A stretch of DNA of 64,000 nt from DASRWT01 sp963748485 (GTDB taxonomy: Bacteria; Methylomirabilota; Methylomirabilia; Rokubacteriales; CSP1-6). Both the position numbers and the translations under genes were made by a program. How positions within the stretch are numbered: position 1 is the stretch's first letter; every line of letters begins with the position of its first letter. Under the pieces are notes generated by a model. It was not told the origin of the DNA. It worked only from the letters and a program-made list of their open reading frames with translations, and searched no databases. This document shows, in pieces, positions 52,692 to 61,545 of this stretch. The stretch spans positions 1-64,000 of the forward strand of contig CAVVJF010000018.1 in NCBI GenBank assembly GCA_963748485.1, in the 5' to 3' direction.

Positions 52692-54781
52692 GGCCGGGCC
52701 TCCTGATCCAGGGTGATGACGCCGCGCTCGTCCGCGCCGGCGCGCCAGCCGGGCGGGACGACCACGGTGGTGTCCATGGCCTCGATGATGAGCGGGCCCG
52801 CGCGGCGCGCGCCGGGCCCCAGCGCCTCGCGCGGGATCACGTCGCAGCGGACGGGACCCGTCTCCTTGAAGTAGGCCTCGCGGGAGACCGAGGCCGTGGG
52901 ATCCACGGAAGCGGCCGCCGCGACCGCGCGCGCGACGTCCAGCCCCGCGAGCCGCCCCACCGCGGCCACGCGCAGGTTCACCAGCTGCACGGGCTCGTCA
53001 GGGCTCGCGTGGCCATACGTCTGGCGGTGCTTGGCGTGGAAGTCGGCGGCGAGGCGGGCCAGGCTGGCCGCGCTGACCGGCCCCGCGGCCAGGGGCACCG
53101 TCAGCTCGTACGCCTGGCGGCCGTAGCGGCAGTCGACAGCGCGCGTGATCTCCCAGCGCGCCTCGGGCACCCCGGCCGCGCCCAGCATGACGCGCGCCGA
53201 CCCCTCCATGGTCGCGTAGGCGGCGGCCACCTCGTTCAGCCGCGCCTCGTCGAGCCGCGCGTAGAACGTCTTCACGTAGTCGCGGCGGAAGTCGGAGGCG
53301 ACCAGGCCCAGCGCGGAGAAGCCGCCGGGGATCGGCGGCACGATCACGCGCGGGATCTCGAGCTCCTGCGCCAGCCGCGCCGCGTGCACCGGCCCCGCCC
53401 CGCCAAACGCCACCAGGGTGAACTCGCGCGGGTCGTGGCCGCGCTCGACGGAGACGATACGGAGCGCGGCCGCCATGCCGGCCGTCACCACGTCCACGAT
53501 GCCGGCGGCGGCCTCGACCACGCTCTGCTTGAGCGGGCGCGCGATGCGCGCCTCGATGGCGGCGCGCGCGCGATCCAGATGGACGGGCAGCCCACCGCCG
53601 AGCAATGCCACCGGGTTCAGGTATCCGAGGACGAGGTCGGCATCGGTGACGGTGGGCGCCTCGCCGCCCTGGCCGTAGCACACGGGACCGGGCTCGGCGC
53701 CAGCGGACTCGGGGCCCACGCGCAGCGCCCCGCCCGGATCGATCCAGGCAATCGAGCCGCCGCCCGCGCTCACCTCGGCAAGGTCGATCACGGGCACGCG
53801 AATGGGATGCCCGGTGCCGTGCATCCAGCGGCGCGCGCTGGCGCCGCCGCCCACCTCGTACTCCGAGGTCGTGCTCACCTCGCCGTTCTCGATGAGGCTC
53901 GCTTTCGCGGTGGTGCCGCCCATGTCGAACGAGATGAGGTTCGGCAGCCCCAGGCGCCGGCCGATCAGCTGGGCTGCGATGACGCCGGCGGCGGGCCCGG
54001 ACTCCACTGCCATCGCCGGCATCGTGAGCCCCTCCGCCACCGTGAACACGCCGCCGGATGACCCCATGACGTACGGCGAGGGATAACCCTGGCTCTTCAC
54101 CGAGGACTCGAGGCGTTCGAGGTACGAGGCCAGGATGGGCCCGACGTAGGCGCACACCGCGGTGGTGCTGGTGCGCTCGAACTCGCGGATCTCCGGCAGC
54201 ACCTCGCTGGAGAGGAAGACCGGCACGCCCGGCAGGGCGGCGCGGAGCCGCGCCCCCACCGCGCGCTCGTGAGCGTCGTTGAGGAACGAGTAGAGGAAGC
54301 AGACGGCCACCGCCTGCACCTCGTGGCGGCGGATGAACTCCACCGCGGCGTCCACGTCTTCCATCTGAAGAGCCGCCACCACCTGCCCCTGCGCGTCGAG
54401 CCGCTCGCGGACCTCCAGGCGCAGATGCCGCGGCACGATCACGTGCGGCCCGTCCTGGAAGAGGTCGTACAAGCTCGCGCGCGCGGAGCGGCGGAGCTCA
54501 AGCACGTCGCGCATGCCCTGGGTGGTGAGGAGCGCGGTGCGCGCGCCCTTGCCCGCCAGCAGGGCATTGGTCACGATGGTGGTAGCGTGGGCCAGCAACG
54601 ACACGTGGGAGGGCTCCACGCGATGGCGCTGCGACGCGGTGGCGAGGGCGTCGAGGACGCCGCGGGCGAAGTCGCGCGGCGTCGTGGGGACCTTCACCAC
54701 GTCGAGGCGGCCGCTACCCTCGTCCGCCACCACCACGTCGGTGAAGGTGCCGCCGATGTCCACCCCGATGCGCCAGGTCAT
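52688..54781 (-). CDS. hyuA: Hydantoinase A/5-oxoprolinase subunit A family
   Basis: 697 residues, ATP-dependent ASKHA-type fold. WRIGVDIGGTFTDVVVADEG (phosphate loop 1), HATTIVTNALLAGKGARTAL, LPEIREFERTSTTAVCAYVG, LISFDMGGTTAKASLIENGE (phosphate loop 2), AEVSAGGGSIAWIDPGGALR, and LVAFGGAGPVHAARLAQELE. Typical length and order hyuA-hyuB. Overlaps both neighbours by 4 nt. Confidence 0.96.
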   Translation of the reverse strand: MTWRIGVDIGGTFTDVVVADEGSGRLDVVKVPTTPRDFARGVLDALATASQRHRVEPSHVSLLAHATTIVTNALLAGKGARTALLTTQGMRDVLELRRSARASLYDLFQDGPHVIVPRHLRLEVRERLDAQGQVVAALQMEDVDAAVEFIRRHEVQAVAVCFLYSFLNDAHERAVGARLRAALPGVPVFLSSEVLPEIREFERTSTTAVCAYVGPILASYLERLESSVKSQGYPSPYVMGSSGGVFTVAEGLTMPAMAVESGPAAGVIAAQLIGRRLGLPNLISFDMGGTTAKASLIENGEVSTTSEYEVGGGASARRWMHGTGHPIRVPVIDLAEVSAGGGSIAWIDPGGALRVGPESAGAEPGPVCYGQGGEAPTVTDADLVLGYLNPVALLGGGLPVHLDRARAAIEARIARPLKQSVVEAAAGIVDVVTAGMAAALRIVSVERGHDPREFTLVAFGGAGPVHAARLAQELEIPRVIVPPIPGGFSALGLVASDFRRDYVKTFYARLDEARLNEVAAAYATMEGSARVMLGAAGVPEARWEITRAVDCRYGRQAYELTVPLAAGPVSAASLARLAADFHAKHRQTYGHASPDEPVQLVNLRVAAVGRLAGLDVARAVAAAASVDPTASVSREAYFKETGPVRCDVIPREALGPGARRAGPLIIEAMDTTVVVPPGWRAGADERGVITLDQEARP

Positions 54782-55821
54782 CGTGATCCGGTCTCCTTGA
54801 TCGCGGGGAGCGCAGGCCGCACGCCGGTGAGCCGGGCGAAGCGCTGAGCCAGTCGCTCGCCGAAGCGCGAGGCGTCCAGCGAGCCGAGCGGGGTGCCGTT
54901 ACGGCCAGCGGCCTCGCGGTTCTCGGCCACGCGAACGAGCTGGCGCATGCACGCCATCGCCTCATAGTACCGGAGCGCGCCCTTGTCCAGGGGCTCGGCA
55001 CGGTGGTGGCCCTTCATGAACCGGCGCGCCAGCGCCAGGAGCGCGGCGCGGGCCAGCCATCGGAGATGACGCGGCACCCCCATCGCGTCAATCGGCGCGT
55101 GGCGAAGAATGACAACCGATGACGCCACATCGCAGGCGCGCTCGGCAAACAGGGCGTTGGGCCAGTCCAGCACTCCCGTCACTTGCCGGCTCCGATCCAC
55201 CAGGATGTTCAGCGGATGAAAGTCGCCGTGGCACACCACCGACGGCTCCGTGGAGGCGGGCAGATGGGCGCGTAGCCACCCGATGGCCGGCACCAGACCC
55301 AGTAGCGCGCCCCGCACGATACGCGCTTCGATGTGAGCGAGATGGCCTTCCACGGTGAGCTCGCGGCTGCCGCCCGGCACGGCTGCCTCCACAGCGTCGC
55401 GCACCGGCGTGGGGTCGAGTGCGTGCAGCCGGCGTTGGGCGCGTACCACCATCCCCGCCATTCCGAGCCGGCGGCTCTGGAGCAGCGTGCGCCCGGGCAG
55501 CCGCTCCATCACGAGAAAGCCGCCGCCGAGTATGCCCGGATCGGCGCTGGCCAGGGGCGCGCGCGGCGCGGGATAGCCTTGCGCGGCGAGCGCGTTCTGG
55601 ATGGCCTGCTCGCGCAACGCCCGCCGCGGGTCGTTCTGCTTACCGAGTACGCGCAGGATCAACGGCCCGGCCAGCGCCGGCGGCGCGCCCACGAGGCGAA
55701 ACGTGTAGATCTCCGTGTCGAAGCCGCCCGAGACGGCGGCGGGCGGCTCGGCCAGCCCCAGGCGCGCGCCGTCTAGGGCCGCGGCGAGGTACTCGAGGAG
55801 CCGGGCTCCGTCGACGCTCAC
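54778..55821 (-). CDS. Phosphotransferase (APH) family protein in the hydantoinase operon
   Basis: 347 residues. Kinase-like fold: ALAAQGYPAPRAPLASADPG, FLVMERLPGRTLLQS (hinge), VVCHGDFHPLNILVDRSRQV (catalytic loop) and GVLDWPNALFAERACDVAS (DFG-equivalent D). In acyl-CoA-linked operons such proteins sometimes act on unusual alcohols or sugars; the substrate is unknown. GTG 55821 overlaps the peptidase stop as GTGA; ATGA joins it to hyuA. Distinct from the family member at 427-1557. Confidence 0.88.
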   Translation of the reverse strand: MSVDGARLLEYLAAALDGARLGLAEPPAAVSGGFDTEIYTFRLVGAPPALAGPLILRVLGKQNDPRRALREQAIQNALAAQGYPAPRAPLASADPGILGGGFLVMERLPGRTLLQSRRLGMAGMVVRAQRRLHALDPTPVRDAVEAAVPGGSRELTVEGHLAHIEARIVRGALLGLVPAIGWLRAHLPASTEPSVVCHGDFHPLNILVDRSRQVTGVLDWPNALFAERACDVASSVVILRHAPIDAMGVPRHLRWLARAALLALARRFMKGHHRAEPLDKGALRYYEAMACMRQLVRVAENREAAGRNGTPLGSLDASRFGERLAQRFARLTGVRPALPAIKETGSR

Positions 55822-57884
55822 GCGGCGCGGCCGAGCACACTGAGGGTGAAGGCGTGGTCGAAGGCGATCTCGCGGAGGAAGTCGTAGCGGCCGGAGGCCC
55901 CGCCGTGGCCCGCCGCCATGTTGATCTTGAAGAGGAGCAGATTGTCGTCCAGCTTCCGGTCCCGCATCCGCGCCACCCACTTCGCGGGCTCCCAGTACAT
56001 GACCTGGCTGTCGTTCAGCGCGGTGCGCACGAGGACGCGTGGGTAGTCGCGGGGGCCGAGGTTCGTGTACGGGCAGTAGGTCCGCATGTCCTCGTAGTGC
56101 TCGCGGATCTTGGGGTTGCCCCATTCCTCGAACTCCCCCACCGTGAGAGGCAGAGTCTCGTCGAGCATCGTGTTGATCACGTCGACGAACGGCACCCGCA
56201 GGAGCGCGGCGTGGAAGAGCTCGGGCCGCATGTTGAGCACGGCGCCGATGAGGAGGCCCCCCGCGCTGCCGCCCTCGATGACGAGCCGCGAGGGCGTGGT
56301 GTCGCCCCGGGCGACGAGGTGCTCGGCGCAGGCGATGAAGTCGGTGAAGGTGTTGCGCTTCTGGAGCATGCGACCCGCGTCGTGCCAGCGCTTGCCCATG
56401 TCGCCGCCTCCGCGCACGTGCGCGATGGCGAAGGCGACGCCCCGATCGAGCAGGCTGAGCCGGTTGGACGAGAAGACGGGCGAGGCCACGATGCCGTAGG
56501 CGCCGTACCCGGCGAGGAGGAGCGGGCTCGAGCCGTCGCGCGGCGTGTCCTTGCGGGCCACCAGCGAGATGGGCACGCGCGTGCCGTCGGGGGCGGTGGT
56601 GTGGAGGCGCTCCACCTGATAGCGGGTGGCGTCGTAATCGCCCAGCACCTCCTGCCGCTTCAGGAGGACGAGCTTCCCCGTCGTCACCTCATACTCGTAC
56701 ACGGTGGGCGGGGTGATGAAGGACTGATAGGCGAAGCGATACCCCGGCGTGTCGAACTCGAAATTGGCCTCGGCCTCGATGTCGTAGGCGGGCTCGGGAA
56801 ACTCCACGTGGCGCGACGCTCCGTCGCCCAGCGTCACCACCCGCAGGCGGTTGAGCCCGTCTTCGCGCTCCAGCACCACGTAGTGGGACGCGAAGACGTC
56901 CACGTCCTCCAGCATCACGTCCTCGCGATGGGGGAGCAACTCCGTCCAGCGCTCCACGCTCGGGTCGTCGTCGGGCGCGGTGACGAGGCGGAAGTTGCGC
57001 CGGCCGCCCGCGTTGGTGCGGATGTAGAAGCGGCCCGCACCGTGATCAACCTCGTACTCATGGTCCTTCTCGCGCGCCAGGATCGTTCGCCAGGCGCCCT
57101 CGACGCGATCCACGGGCAGATAGCGGTGCTCGGTTGTCGTGAAGGAGCGCGAGGCGCAGAGAATGAAGGCGCGGCTCCGCGAGCGCCAGACTCCCAGGCG
57201 GAACAGCTCGTCTTCTTCCTCCCACAGGAGCGCGTCGTCGCGGTCTCCCAAGCGGTGCTTCCAGAGCCGGTAGGCGCGCTTGGCGTCGTCCTCGGTCACG
57301 TGGAAGAGGGTGGCGGAGTCGGCCGCCCACGCGACGGAGGCCACGCGCTCGATGCGGTCAGGCAGCAGCACCCCGGTGCGCAGGTCCTTCACGTGGAGCG
57401 TGTACTCGCGGAAGCCGGTGGTGTCGGTCGTGTACGCGAGGAGATGGCCGTCGTCCGACACCGAGTACATGCCCAGCGCGAGGAAGGGCAGGCCGGCGGC
57501 GAGGGCGTTCAGATCGAGCGTGATCTCCTCGGGCGCGGCCAGGCTGCCGGCCTTCCGGCAGTAGAGGGGGTACTGCTTGCCCTTCTCCGTGCGCGCGTAG
57601 TAGAAGTGCCCGCCGCGCCGGTAGGGCACGGTCTCGTCGTCCTCCTTGATGCGCGCCAGCATCTCGGCATAGAGCCGCTCCTGAAAGGCCTCGGTGGGCT
57701 TCATCACCGCGTCGGTGTAGGCATTCTCGGCGTCCAGGTAGGCGTGGACCTCCGGGTCTTCCTTGCCGCGCAGCCAGTGGTACTCGTCGACCAGGCGCTC
57801 GCCGTGGATGACGGTCTCCCGGGGGGCTTTCCGGGCGCGAGGGGGCACAGCCAGAGGGGGGGTGCCGGCGGTCACCCTATCCAT
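55818..57884 (-). CDS. S9A prolyl oligopeptidase / oligopeptidase B-like serine peptidase
   Basis: 688 residues. N-terminal beta-propeller (GERLVDEYHWLRGKEDPEVH, KEDDETVPYRRGGHFYYART) and C-terminal alpha/beta hydrolase: SPLLLAGYGAYGI, AHVRGGGDMGKRWHDAGR, nucleophile RLVIEGGSAGGLLIGAVL, acid region RVLVRTALNDSQVMYWEP and His MAAGHGGASGRYDFLRE. No signal peptide, so cytoplasmic. It cleaves short peptides after Arg/Lys or Pro. First gene of the six-gene coupled operon; only 23 bp from the divergent CoA-transferase gene. Confidence 0.95.
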   Translation of the reverse strand: MDRVTAGTPPLAVPPRARKAPRETVIHGERLVDEYHWLRGKEDPEVHAYLDAENAYTDAVMKPTEAFQERLYAEMLARIKEDDETVPYRRGGHFYYARTEKGKQYPLYCRKAGSLAAPEEITLDLNALAAGLPFLALGMYSVSDDGHLLAYTTDTTGFREYTLHVKDLRTGVLLPDRIERVASVAWAADSATLFHVTEDDAKRAYRLWKHRLGDRDDALLWEEEDELFRLGVWRSRSRAFILCASRSFTTTEHRYLPVDRVEGAWRTILAREKDHEYEVDHGAGRFYIRTNAGGRRNFRLVTAPDDDPSVERWTELLPHREDVMLEDVDVFASHYVVLEREDGLNRLRVVTLGDGASRHVEFPEPAYDIEAEANFEFDTPGYRFAYQSFITPPTVYEYEVTTGKLVLLKRQEVLGDYDATRYQVERLHTTAPDGTRVPISLVARKDTPRDGSSPLLLAGYGAYGIVASPVFSSNRLSLLDRGVAFAIAHVRGGGDMGKRWHDAGRMLQKRNTFTDFIACAEHLVARGDTTPSRLVIEGGSAGGLLIGAVLNMRPELFHAALLRVPFVDVINTMLDETLPLTVGEFEEWGNPKIREHYEDMRTYCPYTNLGPRDYPRVLVRTALNDSQVMYWEPAKWVARMRDRKLDDNLLLFKINMAAGHGGASGRYDFLREIAFDHAFTLSVLGRAA

Positions 57885-57907
57885 ATAACACGGTAAGATG
57901 GGGCCCC

Positions 57908-59185
57908 ATGCCCAGCCCCCAGCCCTTCGCCGGCATCGAGGTCGTGGAGTTCGGCCAGTTCATCGCGGTGCCCTACTGCGCGCAGCTGCTCGCCGACGGG
58001 GGCGCGCGGGTCATCAAGATCGAGGCGCTGGAGGGCGATCCCGTGCGACAGCTCGCGCCGCTGGCTCCCGGCGAGACGCGGCACTTCCTCTCGCGCAATC
58101 GCGGCAAGCATTCGCTGCCGCTCAACCTCAAGCACCCTACCACGCCACGCGTCATCCACGCGCTGCTCGCACGCGCCGACGTGGCCCTCACCAATTTCCG
58201 CCCGGGCCTGGCGCGCGAGCTCGGCCTCGACGCGGCGACGCTGGGCCCGCGCTACCCGCGGCTCATCGTGGGCAATGTCACCGCCTTCGGCCTCGAGGGA
58301 CCCGACGCCTTGCTCCCCGGTATGGACCTGGTCGTCCAGGCGCGCAGCGGCCTCATGGCCGCCAACGGCCGCCTGCACGAGGGTAATCCCGCGGCGGGTG
58401 ATCCGCCCGTGGCCGACTACATGTGCGCGATGACGCTCGCCTTCGGCATCGCCTCCGCGCTCTACCGCCGCACCCAGACCGGGCGCGGCGGCGAGGTGGA
58501 CGTGGCGCTGCTCATGGCCGCGCTCGTGCTCCAGAACAACGGCATGGTGCGCGTGGAGAAGGTGGACAAGCCCGTGCAGCAGGGACTGCTCGACCGGCTC
58601 GCCGGGCTGCGCGCGAGCGGGGCGCCCTACGCCGAGCAGGCCGCGCTCGCCCCCCAGATCCGCCCGCCCGCCATGTTCCGCGTCTACTACCGCACCTACG
58701 CGACGAAGGATGCCGCCATCGCGGTGGCCTGCGTGAGCCCGAGCCTCCAGCGAGCGTTCATGCGCGCGATCGGCGTTACGGATCCCGCGCACGAGCGCCC
58801 GCTCAAAGATCCCGCCGAGCACGCGCGCCACTACGAGGCGCTGGGCGCGGCGATGGAGGCGCTCTTCCGGACGCGCACGACGGCGGAGTGGAAGAAGGTG
58901 CTGGACGCGGCGGCCCTGCCCGCGGCCGGCGTCACCCTGCCGCTGGAAATGCTGGAGGACCCGCAGGCTCTCGCCAACCGCATGCTCCACGACCTCGACC
59001 ATCCTGCGCTGGGCACGGTGCGCGTGGTCTCGACGCCGGTGAAGATGGACGGGCCGGGCTTTCAGCCCGCGCCGGTGACCCGTCCGTTCGCGTCGGAGAC
59101 GCGCGAGATTCTCGGCGGGCTTGGCTTCAGCCCCGACGAGGTGGCCGGCCTCCTGCGCGAGGGGGCGACGCGGGAGGCGGTCTGA
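57908..59185 (+). CDS. Class III CoA transferase (CaiB/BaiF family)
   Basis: 425 residues. FAGIEVVEFGQFIAVPYCAQ, LLADGGARVIKIEALEGDPV, RNRGKHSLPLNLKHP, ARADVALTNFRPGLARELGL, VTAFGLEGPDALLPGMDLVV and PPVADYMCAMTLAFGIASAL with the catalytic Asp in ADYM. It moves CoA between carboxylic acids (carnitine, bile acid, formyl/oxalyl types). The acyl substrate is unknown. It starts the plus-strand run into the ankyrin and sigma-fusion genes. Confidence 0.94.
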   Translation: MPSPQPFAGIEVVEFGQFIAVPYCAQLLADGGARVIKIEALEGDPVRQLAPLAPGETRHFLSRNRGKHSLPLNLKHPTTPRVIHALLARADVALTNFRPGLARELGLDAATLGPRYPRLIVGNVTAFGLEGPDALLPGMDLVVQARSGLMAANGRLHEGNPAAGDPPVADYMCAMTLAFGIASALYRRTQTGRGGEVDVALLMAALVLQNNGMVRVEKVDKPVQQGLLDRLAGLRASGAPYAEQAALAPQIRPPAMFRVYYRTYATKDAAIAVACVSPSLQRAFMRAIGVTDPAHERPLKDPAEHARHYEALGAAMEALFRTRTTAEWKKVLDAAALPAAGVTLPLEMLEDPQALANRMLHDLDHPALGTVRVVSTPVKMDGPGFQPAPVTRPFASETREILGGLGFSPDEVAGLLREGATREAV

Positions 59186-59186
59186 C

Positions 59187-59840
59187 GTGGTCCAGGTGGC
59201 CGAGCTCTTCGTCGCGATCCGGCGGGGCGAGATGGCCCGGGTGGCCGCGCTCCTCGACGAGGATCCTTCCCTGGCCACCGCGCGCAAGGACGGGGCCTCC
59301 GCCATTCTCTTCGCGCGCTACTGCGGGCGGCACGACGTGGTGGGGCTCCTCCGGCGCCACCGCCCCGCCCTGGACATCTTCGAGGCGTGCGCGCTCGGCG
59401 ATACCGAACGGCTCGCCGCACTGCTCGACCGCGATCCCGCCCTCGCCCACGCCGTCGCGGAGGACGGCTTCGGCCCCCTCGGGCTGGCATCCTTCTTCGA
59501 CCACGAGCCGGCGGTGCGGCTGCTCCTCGCGCGCGGCGCCCGCGTCGATCAGGCCTCTTCCAACGGGATGCGCGTGATGCCGCTCCACTCGGCGGCGGCG
59601 GCGCGCTCGGTGGCGATCGCCCGGCTCCTCCTCGAGCGCGGAGCACCGGCGAACGCCCGCCAGGGCGAGGAGGGCGGCTTCACGCCCCTGATGGAAGCCG
59701 GCCTGAACGGCCAGCTCGAGCTGATCGAGCTGCTCCTCGCCTTCGGCGCCGACCCGACCCTCCGCGACGGCGAGGGCCGCACGGCCGCCGACCACGCCCA
59801 GGCCCGCGGGCACGCCGAGGCGGCCGCGCGCCTCGGCTGA
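59187..59840 (+). CDS. Ankyrin-repeat protein
   Basis: 217 residues made of five or so ankyrin repeats: MARVAALLDEDPSLATARKD, DTERLAALLDRDPALAHAVA, EPAVRLLLARGARVDQASSN, SVAIARLLLERGAPANARQG and QLELIELLLAFGADPTLRDG, ending GRTAADHAQARGHAEAAARL. No signal peptide; a cytoplasmic protein-binding scaffold. Start GTG 59187, 1 nt after the CoA-transferase stop. It ends 55 nt before the sigma/F1-beta fusion gene, so the two may work together. Confidence 0.88.
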   Translation: MVQVAELFVAIRRGEMARVAALLDEDPSLATARKDGASAILFARYCGRHDVVGLLRRHRPALDIFEACALGDTERLAALLDRDPALAHAVAEDGFGPLGLASFFDHEPAVRLLLARGARVDQASSNGMRVMPLHSAAAARSVAIARLLLERGAPANARQGEEGGFTPLMEAGLNGQLELIELLLAFGADPTLRDGEGRTAADHAQARGHAEAAARLG

Positions 59841-59895
59841 GGCACAAGCAAAGCCCACACCCGTCTTCTGGCACCTATTGGCAGGAGGAGGGGCG

Positions 59896-61545
59896 ATGGA
59901 CCTTGTCACCCTGATCGGACGCGCCCGCGAGCGGGACCTCGAGGCGTTCGCCGAGATCACGCGCCGTTTCCAGCACATGGCCTATGGCTATGCACTGTCC
60001 ATCCTGCGCGATCTCGGGCAGGCGGAAGACGTGGTCCAGGAGGCCTTCGTGGCCGCTTGGTTCGGCCTGGCCCGGCTGGAGGATTCGGCGGCCTTTCCGG
60101 GCTGGATCCGCGGCATCGTTCGCCATCAGGCCCATCGCGTGCTGCGACGCAAGCGCGTGGAGGAGGCTCCGCTGGCCGAGGCCCGCGGGCTGGTCGCGGA
60201 GATAGCCGAGCCGGAAGGTCACATCGAGCGGAGGCGGCGCGCTGGCACCGTGCTCGCTGCCATCACGGAGCTGCCCGCCCCGCTGCGTGAGGTCGTTACC
60301 CTCTTCTACGTTCACGAGTGCTCGCAGCAAGACATCGCCACGTTCCTGGGCCTGCCGGTGACGACGGTGAACAACCGTCTACACGCGGGGCGGGCCCGGC
60401 TCAAGCGGAGGGTGATCGCCATGATGAAGGACACGCTCGCCTCCAACGCTCTGCCCGACGACTTCGCCGCCCGCATCGGCCGCATCGTGCGGACGCGCGA
60501 GGGCGTGATCGAGGCACGCTTCGATCCCGAGGCCCTGCCAGGCGTCCTCACCGAGCTGACGGTGAGCGACGAGGCGCGGCAACGGGCCATCACCGCGCAA
60601 GTCGTCCAGCGGCGCGCCGACGGCCTCGTCCGCGCCGTCTCGACCGGCTTCGACGACGCGCTCAGCCCGGGCATGGCGGTGCTGAGCGAGCGCCGCTACG
60701 CTCCGACGCCCTACCGCCGGGAGGGCTTCGAGCGGACCGTTCAGGTCCTGAGTGGCGAGCGGACCGGCGCGCCGCGGCTGCTCGAGACCGGCATCAAGGT
60801 CATTGACGTGATGTGCCCGCTTGCCGCCGGCGGCACCATGGCGGTGGCCGGCGAATACCGGGCCGGAACGGTGGTGCTGGTGGAGGAGCTCGTCCGACGG
60901 CTGTGCAGTGGGGCGGACCGGCTGTCGGTCTTCGCCGTGGCGCCGTTGCCCATGACTACGTCCTTCGAGGAGATGTGGAAGAAGGAGGGGTACAGCGACG
61001 GCACGGTCGGCGCGGTCGAAACCTTCTACTTCCCCGGAGAGGAAGGCACTTGGACGGCCGAGCGCCTGTCGACGCTCACTGGGGTGGACGCGGTGATCCG
61101 ACTCTCGGAGGCGCTGGGAAAGATCGGCATCTACCCCACCGTGGACCCGCTCACCTCGCGCTCACGGCTATTGGAGACGGCCGCGGTGAGCCCCGAGCAG
61201 AGGGACGTGGCGTCGCGCGGCCGCCAGGCGCTCGCCCTGGCCGCCGCGGCGCCCGCGAGCGCCCCGTCTCCCGAGCAGGAGCTGGCCTGGCGACGGGCGC
61301 GCAAGCTCCAGCGCTTCTTCGCCCAGCCCTTCTTCGTCGCCGAGCCGTATACCAAGCGCCCGGGCCTCTACGTTCCGATGAACGCGGCGTTGGCCGGCTG
61401 CCGGGCCATCCTCGACGGCGAGTGCGACGACGTGCCGGAGGAGGCGTTCTACTTCACCGGGACGCTGGACGACGTGCTCCGCGCCGCGGCCGCTCGGCGA
61501 GCAGCAGGAGGCGCGGCGACTCCCGGCGGAACGGCCGCCCCCTGA
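59896..61545 (+). CDS. ECF-type sigma factor fused to a degenerate F1-ATPase beta-like module
   Basis: 549 residues in one uninterrupted frame; ATG 59896 has GGAGGAGG ~5 nt upstream. Residues 1-90: sigma region 2 (DLEAFAEITRRFQHMAYGYA, LGQAEDVVQEAFVAAWFGLA). Residues 115-172: sigma region 4 (LPAPLREVVTLFYVHECSQQ, DIATFLGLPVTTVNNRLHAG). Residues ~190-265: F1-beta N-terminal barrel (GRIVRTREGVIEARFDPEAL, ADGLVRAVSTGFDDALSPGM). Residues ~288-430: RecA-like core with LLETGIKVIDVMCPLAAGGT and GIYPTVDPLTSRSRLL. Residues ~465-530: C-terminal helical domain (ARKLQRFFAQPFFVAE, DDVPEEAFYFTGTLDDVL). Walker A is lost (GEYRAGTV at 319-326 for GGAGVGKT), the GER catalytic Glu is gone, and ~95 residues with Walker B and DELSEED are missing. 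So it should bind DNA and core polymerase but not make ATP. No anti-sigma gene is adjacent. Confidence 0.9.
   Translation: MDLVTLIGRARERDLEAFAEITRRFQHMAYGYALSILRDLGQAEDVVQEAFVAAWFGLARLEDSAAFPGWIRGIVRHQAHRVLRRKRVEEAPLAEARGLVAEIAEPEGHIERRRRAGTVLAAITELPAPLREVVTLFYVHECSQQDIATFLGLPVTTVNNRLHAGRARLKRRVIAMMKDTLASNALPDDFAARIGRIVRTREGVIEARFDPEALPGVLTELTVSDEARQRAITAQVVQRRADGLVRAVSTGFDDALSPGMAVLSERRYAPTPYRREGFERTVQVLSGERTGAPRLLETGIKVIDVMCPLAAGGTMAVAGEYRAGTVVLVEELVRRLCSGADRLSVFAVAPLPMTTSFEEMWKKEGYSDGTVGAVETFYFPGEEGTWTAERLSTLTGVDAVIRLSEALGKIGIYPTVDPLTSRSRLLETAAVSPEQRDVASRGRQALALAAAAPASAPSPEQELAWRRARKLQRFFAQPFFVAEPYTKRPGLYVPMNAALAGCRAILDGECDDVPEEAFYFTGTLDDVLRAAAARRAAGGAATPGGTAAP

Noticed and set aside
55419..57896. 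825-codon plus-strand open frame
   Set aside because: Antisense shadow of the S9A peptidase gene, rich in Arg, His and Val with no recognisable domain.
57885..57907. Divergent promoters in the 23-bp gap between the peptidase and CoA-transferase genes
   Set aside because: A/T-rich hexamers exist but none has a matching -35; true promoters may lie within the genes.
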